From the NCBI GenBank assembly GCA_963742205.1, contig CAVUKZ010000012.1, forward strand, positions 1-64,000: a DNA stretch of 64,000 nucleotides. The letters run 5' to 3'. The notes beneath the pieces are model-generated. The model did not search any database and was not told the DNA's origin. It worked only from the letters and a program-made list of their open reading frames with translations. Position 1 is the first letter of the stretch. Each line of letters begins with the position of its first letter. The translations under genes and the position numbers were made by a program. The DNA is from WHSW01 sp963742205. GTDB lineage: Bacteria; Actinomycetota; Thermoleophilia; Solirubrobacterales; 70-9. Shown one piece after another: positions 59,789-64,000 of this stretch.

Positions 59789-61054
59789 TCAATCGTCGTC
59801 GTCGACCACGATCCGGCCTCCGCGCTCGTGGGTGAACCCGGTCCAGGTCCAGTCGAGCATCGCCTTGGTCCGGTCCTCGCCCGTCGAGAGCAGCGCCAGA
59901 TGAACAGCGCCCCAGGCCAAGAAAGCGATCTTCCCCTTCATCGTGCGACCACCGGCGAACTGGATCACGGCCGCGCCGCGCCCGATCGTGGCCATCGTGC
60001 CCTTGTCGTGGTAGGCGAAGGGCTGGATGTCTTTTGTCGCCAGCAGCGCGGCGATGTTCTCCCCGGCGTGCTCGCCCGCCTGCAGCGCGACGGAGCCGAG
60101 TTGCGGGAGTACCTCGCCTGTCTTCGAATCTGTGATCCAGGCGATGTCTCCGACCGCGAACACCTCCGGACGGCCTTCGAGACTGAGGGCGGGGCCGACC
60201 GGGATCCGGTTCCCGCGCTCGAGCTTGATCCCGCTCGCTCCTGCCAGCGGGTGAGCCTCCAGACCCGCGCCCCAGACGAGCGTGTGCGCCCGCAGCTCGC
60301 GGCCGGACTTGAGCTTGACCCGCGTCGGCGAGACCGATTCGACGACCTCCCCGAGCAGGACCTCCACCCCCCAGCCCTCGAGGGTTTCCTGCGCGTATTT
60401 CTGCAGCTTTTTGTCGAACATCGAGAACAGCGCCGGGCCCGCCTCGACGATCGAGAGCTGGGCCCGCTCGGTCGGCATCCGCGGGTAGTCCTTGGAGAAG
60501 TCGCTGCGGTAGAGCTCGGACAAAGCGCCTACGCTCTCGACGCCGGTCGGGCCGCCGCCGACCACGACCACGTGCAGAGCGCCGTCGTCGATCAGCGATG
60601 GGTCACGGTCAGCCGCCTCCCAGCGTCTTAGGACGTGGTCCTTGAGCCGCATCGCGTCGTTGAGCGTGTACATCGGAAAGGCGTGTTCGTCCGCGCCCTC
60701 GACGTGGAAGTAGTTCACGCGGGCACCGAGACCAAGGACCAGGTAGTCGTAGGTGATCGGCTCCATCTGCTCGAACTCAACCTGCCGCTTGTCCAGGTCG
60801 ATCGCCGTCGCCGTCGCCTGATGCACAGTGGCATTCGGCTGATCGTGAAAGAGGTCGCGCACCGGGTGCGCGACCGCGCTGGTGTCGATCACCGCCGTGG
60901 CCACCTGGTACAGCATCGGCTGAAAGGTGTGGAAGTCGTGCTGGTCGACGATCACGACGTCAGCGTCGGCGCCCTTGAGCTTGCGCGCGGCACCCAGGCC
61001 GCCGAACCCCGCGCCAAGGATCAGCACCCGCGGCCGGTTCCCCTCTGGGGTCAT
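59789..61054 (-). CDS. Type II NADH:quinone oxidoreductase
   Basis: A single-subunit, non-proton-pumping NADH dehydrogenase, 421 aa, membrane-associated. FAD site G-A-G-F-G-G-L-G-A-A-R near residue 13; F-Q-P-M-L-Y-Q-V-A-T is the quinone-side motif; NADH site V-V-V-G-G-G-P-T-G-V-E near 165; second FAD region E-V-F-A-V-G-D-I-A-W. It passes electrons to the quinone pool, which the nearby bd oxidase would oxidise. ATG 61054 follows AGAAGGAGAG. Alternative upstream start is not supported. Confidence 0.94.
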   Translation of the reverse strand: MTPEGNRPRVLILGAGFGGLGAARKLKGADADVVIVDQHDFHTFQPMLYQVATAVIDTSAVAHPVRDLFHDQPNATVHQATATAIDLDKRQVEFEQMEPITYDYLVLGLGARVNYFHVEGADEHAFPMYTLNDAMRLKDHVLRRWEAADRDPSLIDDGALHVVVVGGGPTGVESVGALSELYRSDFSKDYPRMPTERAQLSIVEAGPALFSMFDKKLQKYAQETLEGWGVEVLLGEVVESVSPTRVKLKSGRELRAHTLVWGAGLEAHPLAGASGIKLERGNRIPVGPALSLEGRPEVFAVGDIAWITDSKTGEVLPQLGSVALQAGEHAGENIAALLATKDIQPFAYHDKGTMATIGRGAAVIQFAGGRTMKGKIAFLAWGAVHLALLSTGEDRTKAMLDWTWTGFTHERGGRIVVDDDD

Positions 61055-61070
61055 CTCGACTCTCCTTCTA

Positions 61071-62502
61071 TCACCAGGTGTCCTCGGCGACCGCGATCCG
61101 CCCGGTGGCCGCGGCTTCACGCAGGGCCGCGTAGTCACGCTCGTTCTGGTCGGCGTAGGCCACGGCGAAGCGGGCGATCGCCTGGTCGAACTTTGCCCCC
61201 GAGCCGAGGTACGACGCGATCGCGATCCGATCCACGGTGCGCGCGTGGGCACGCGCCAGGATCGCCCCGCAGACGCGGGCGTAGGCAGTCAGCCCTTCGT
61301 GGTCCATCGTCTCGATCCGCGCCGAGACCTTCGCGTCCCAGAGCTGGCGGACGTAGAAGGTGCGGCCGGCCATCGGGCGCCCGAGCGGTCATCCAGCCGA
61401 GCATGATGTCGCTCGCCGCCTGCATCAGGCGCTGGCCCTCGACGACCCGCCGGCCGTGCTGGGAGAAGGCGCTCGGAGCCGGCATACGGCGCCAGCACCG
61501 ACTTCTCGGCCTCCTTGATCTGCAGGAACAGGGGATCGCCCTGGTCGCGGCCGACGAACAGCGCGACCCAGGCGCGGGTGCCGACGCTGCCGACGCCGAC
61601 CACCTTGCGGGCGCTGTGGACGTAGCGGTAGGTGTCGAACAGGTAGCGGCGCGCGCCCTCGAGCGTCCGGCGATAGCTGTTGATGACGGCCTTCAGATCG
61701 CGCTCGTCGAGCTCGGCCCCCTCGCTCGCGGCGACGTCCTCGATCGGCACGATCAGCGGCGGATCGCTGATCAGCCGCAGCTCCCCGTCGACGCGTCGCG
61801 CGAGCCGCGAAAGGGCGCGCATGCGGTTCTTCGCCTCGGCCTTGACGACGGCGCGGTCGAGCTTCTTGCGGCGCTTCTTCGTCAGCTCGTCGCTGAACCG
61901 CTCGAGCAGGCGGCTCATGTCGAGCCGCAGGTACCAGAGGTCGAGGTTGGTGAGCGCCGCGAGGTCGCGCATCCGCTGGCGGTACTCCTCGGCGCCCGCG
62001 AGCACGACGGCCTCACGCTGCGCGTCGCTGAAGCCGCGGTCGCGGGCGGCGATCTCGAGGCTCGCCGCGAGGCGCTTGACGTCCCACTCCCACGGCCCGG
62101 GGAGCGTCTCGTCGAAGTCGTTGACGTCGAGGACCAGCTCGCGGTCCGGTGCGGCGTAGCCGCCGAAGTTCGACAGGTGCGCGTCGCCGCAGAGCTGGGC
62201 CCAGAATCCGGACGTCGGCGTCGCCGCGAGGTCGGCGGCCATGACCGCAGCGGCCCCGCGGTAGAAGGTGAACGGGGACACCAGCATGCGCGCGTATCGC
62301 AGCGGCACGAGCTCGGGCACCCTGGTCTCGGCCTGGCCCTCGAGCACGTCCACCGGATCCGGCCGATCAGGCCGCCGGCTCCCAGTCGCCGTGGAGTCGT
62401 CCGGGAGACGTCGGAGCGGGCCGACTTGCCGAGCTTCGCGCGCTCCTCCGGGGTCGCCTCGGGTGTGGCCGCGCGTCGCGCCTCTGCCGCGATCGTTGCC
62501 AT
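61071..62502 (-). pseudogene. DUF2252 protein, four one-base insertions
   Basis: A protein of about 475 aa related to kinase-like DUF2252. Ordered pieces in changing frames are E-A-R-R-A-A-T-P-E-A-T-P-E-E-R, H-G-D-W-E-P-A-A, D-R-P-D-P-V-D-V-L-E, R-Y-A-R-M-L-V-S-P-F-T-F-Y-R-G, the key motif C-G-D-A-H-L-S-N-F-G with D-V-N-D-F-D-E, S-A-F-S-Q-H-G-R-R-V-V-E-G and F-Y-V-R-Q-L-W-D. Four extra bases (near 62410, 62375, 61487, 61385) restore 476 codons. The role of the family is unknown. The start at 62502 is divergent from SulP. Confidence 0.85.
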
Positions 62503-62588
62503 GAAACCAACCCTATGCCGGTTGCCGTGGAACGCATCATCCGTTCGGGGTGATCGCGGGTCGGCGATGCTTGATACGGATAGTTGGC

Positions 62589-64000
62589 GTGCTCACCCGC
62601 TACGTGCCGATCCTCTCCTGGCTTCCCCGCTATCGGCCGGCTTGGCTTCGCGACGACGGGGTCGCGGCGATCTCGGTCTGGGCGCTGCTCGTCCCGCAGG
62701 CGCTGGCCTACGCGACGATCGCCGGAGTCCCGGTCCAGTACGGCCTCTACACGGCCTTTGCCGGTCTGATCGCCTACGCGATCTTCGGCACCTCGCGGCA
62801 GGTGGTCCAGGGACCGAGCGCGACGGTCGCCGCGGTGTCGACGGTGGTGATCACGCCGCTTGCCGGGGCGGCGGCCATCGGCACCGACGCGGCGGCGCCC
62901 TGGGCGGCGGCGCTGGCGCTCGTCACGGGTGGGGTCTACCTCGTGTGCGGGATCCTGCGCCTGGGCTGGATCTCGAACTTCATCTCCCGCGCGGTGCTCG
63001 CGGGGTTCATCTTCGGGTTCGCCCTCGGGATCATCATCGACCAGTCGCCGAAGGTGCTCGGAGTCAGCGTGGGCGAGGGCTCGTACGCGGAGGAGCTCCT
63101 GCACGTCCTCGGCGAGCTCGGCAACGTGAGCGCGCCGACGCTCGCCGTCGGGGCGGCGTGCCTCGCGGTCCTGCTCCCGTTGCGGTACCGGAAGCCCCGG
63201 TGGCCTCGGGCGCTCCTCGTCGTCGTGATCGCCACCGCCGCCGCTGCAGCGTTCAACCTCGACGACCACGGGGTGGCGCTCACCGGGGACGTGCCGACCG
63301 GGCTGTTCTCGGTCGGGATCCCCGACGTCGACGCCGGGGACATCGGCAAGCTCGCGGTCGGTGCGGTCTCGGTCGTCTTCGTCGGGTTCGCGGAGACGCT
63401 GGCGGCGGGGCGCACGATGGCATCGCGCCACTCGTACGAGATCGACGTCGACCAGGAGCTCATCGCCCAGGGCGTCGCGTGTGGAGCCTCCGGTTTTGCC
63501 GGCGGCTTCGTGAACGACGGCAGCCTCTCGAAGACGTCGGTGGCCGACGCGGCAGGCCAGCGGACTCAGATGGCGTCGCTGATCAATGCCGCCTTCGTCC
63601 TGCTGACGATGGTGCTTTTGGCCGGGCTCTTCGATCAGCTCCCGACGGCAGCCCTGGGAGCGATCGTCATCGACGCGATGGTCGGCCTGCTCTCGCTTGC
63701 CGACGGCCGCCGGTACTACCGGATCAATCGCTCCGACTGGCTCGTCTTCGTCGTCGCGATGGCCGGGATCCTGTTCTTCGGGATCATCGCCGGGATCGCC
63801 GTCGGCGTCGGGCTCTCACTGCTGCTGTTGGTCGCGCGCGCGTCCGTCCCCGAGGTCCGGGTCCTCGGCCGCCGCCCCGGGTCCGACGCTTACCTCGACC
63901 GCGCGCGTCACACCAACCTGGTGACGACGCCCGGGGTGCTCGTAGTCCGTCTCGACGGGCCACTCTTCTTCGCCAACGCAGGTGGATTTCACGACCGGAT
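62589..64000 (+). CDS. SulP-family anion transporter (partial, runs off the window)
   Basis: A sulfate/bicarbonate-type transporter, 470 codons to the edge. The membrane part has the SulP signature: A-L-L-V-P-Q-A-L-A-Y-A-T-I-A-G-V-P, G-L-Y-T-A-F, G-P-S-A-T-V-A-A-V-S and the sequence G-F-A-E-T-L-A-A-G. After about residue 430 the cytoplasmic STAS domain begins (V-L-V-V-R-L-D-G-P-L-F-F-A-N-A) and is cut off. GTG 62589 is the chosen start. Bicarbonate or sulfate is the likely substrate, with no linked gene to decide. The 85-bp gap to DUF2252 holds both promoters. Confidence 0.92.
   Translation, partial: MLTRYVPILSWLPRYRPAWLRDDGVAAISVWALLVPQALAYATIAGVPVQYGLYTAFAGLIAYAIFGTSRQVVQGPSATVAAVSTVVITPLAGAAAIGTDAAAPWAAALALVTGGVYLVCGILRLGWISNFISRAVLAGFIFGFALGIIIDQSPKVLGVSVGEGSYAEELLHVLGELGNVSAPTLAVGAACLAVLLPLRYRKPRWPRALLVVVIATAAAAAFNLDDHGVALTGDVPTGLFSVGIPDVDAGDIGKLAVGAVSVVFVGFAETLAAGRTMASRHSYEIDVDQELIAQGVACGASGFAGGFVNDGSLSKTSVADAAGQRTQMASLINAAFVLLTMVLLAGLFDQLPTAALGAIVIDAMVGLLSLADGRRYYRINRSDWLVFVVAMAGILFFGIIAGIAVGVGLSLLLLVARASVPEVRVLGRRPGSDAYLDRARHTNLVTTPGVLVVRLDGPLFFANAGGFHDR

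Noticed and set aside
62367..63431. A 354-codon minus-strand frame over the SulP gene
   Set aside because: Shadow of SulP; only its last residues (H-G-D-W-E-P-A-A) are real, as a fragment of the frameshifted DUF2252 gene.
1..64000. CRISPR arrays, rRNA and tRNA genes
   Set aside because: No regularly spaced repeats and no recognisable rRNA or tRNA cloverleaf or CCA signature were found by eye; a tRNA could be missed without a covariance search.

Overview
High-GC DNA (GC-rich third codon positions in almost every gene, frequent GTG and TTG starts, 4- to 8-base ATGA/GTGA overlaps) from a Gram-positive actinobacterial chromosome. The gene mix suggests Thermoleophilia/Solirubrobacterales: comF-hpf-secA order, an F420-type luciferase-like oxidoreductase, a DUF2330 protein, cell-wall-binding repeats, and a MauE-type membrane protein next to a Tat-exported Cys-rich protein. 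The taxon is inferred from gene content. No rRNA, tRNA, CRISPR array or transposase was seen.

Region 1 (0-12 kb): an XRE regulator, a secreted lipocalin-like protein, a fatty-acid/acetoacetyl-CoA set (3-hydroxyacyl-CoA dehydrogenase divergent from a thiolase; an acyl-CoA dehydrogenase behind a perfect TetR-type palindrome), lipoproteins, a cation/proton antiporter, a coupled operon (cell-wall-binding protein, 75-aa protein, methyltransferase) and an M23 peptidoglycan hydrolase. Region 2 (12-32.5 kb) is housekeeping: lysA-hom-thrC, a GGDEF protein, comF-hpf-secA, tag, prfB with its programmed frameshift, a FIST sensor protein, nadC, fpg and nadA.

Region 3 (34.9-37.8 kb) is the most unusual module: three overlapping genes that look like a compressed methylamine-utilisation locus. 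They are a MauE-MauD-like fusion, a Tat-exported 10-cysteine protein resembling the MauA light chain, and a MauF/CcdA-like membrane domain fused to a beta-propeller-like tail. The MauA-like protein has a single tryptophan, so it cannot form the tryptophan tryptophylquinone cofactor of methylamine dehydrogenase. It probably does something else in the extracytoplasmic space.

Region 4 (37.9-44 kb): a MacB-type ABC exporter, a lipoprotein and a split transketolase. Region 5 (44-64 kb) is accessory and membrane-rich: two GAP/SfLAP-family genes, four SHOCT proteins, two potassium-channel-like proteins, YihY, AI-2E and DHA2 transporters, cytochrome bd oxidase (cydAB), NDH-2, DUF2252 and SulP. A 74-bp direct repeat of a GAP gene 3' end brackets 4.75 kb of it.

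Many genes after 28 kb are broken by frameshifts, densest at 51.5-62.5 kb. Nearly all are explained by extra single bases in otherwise intact genes, which points to consensus-sequence insertion errors more than to real gene decay. These are annotated as frameshifted genes over their full reconstructed span.
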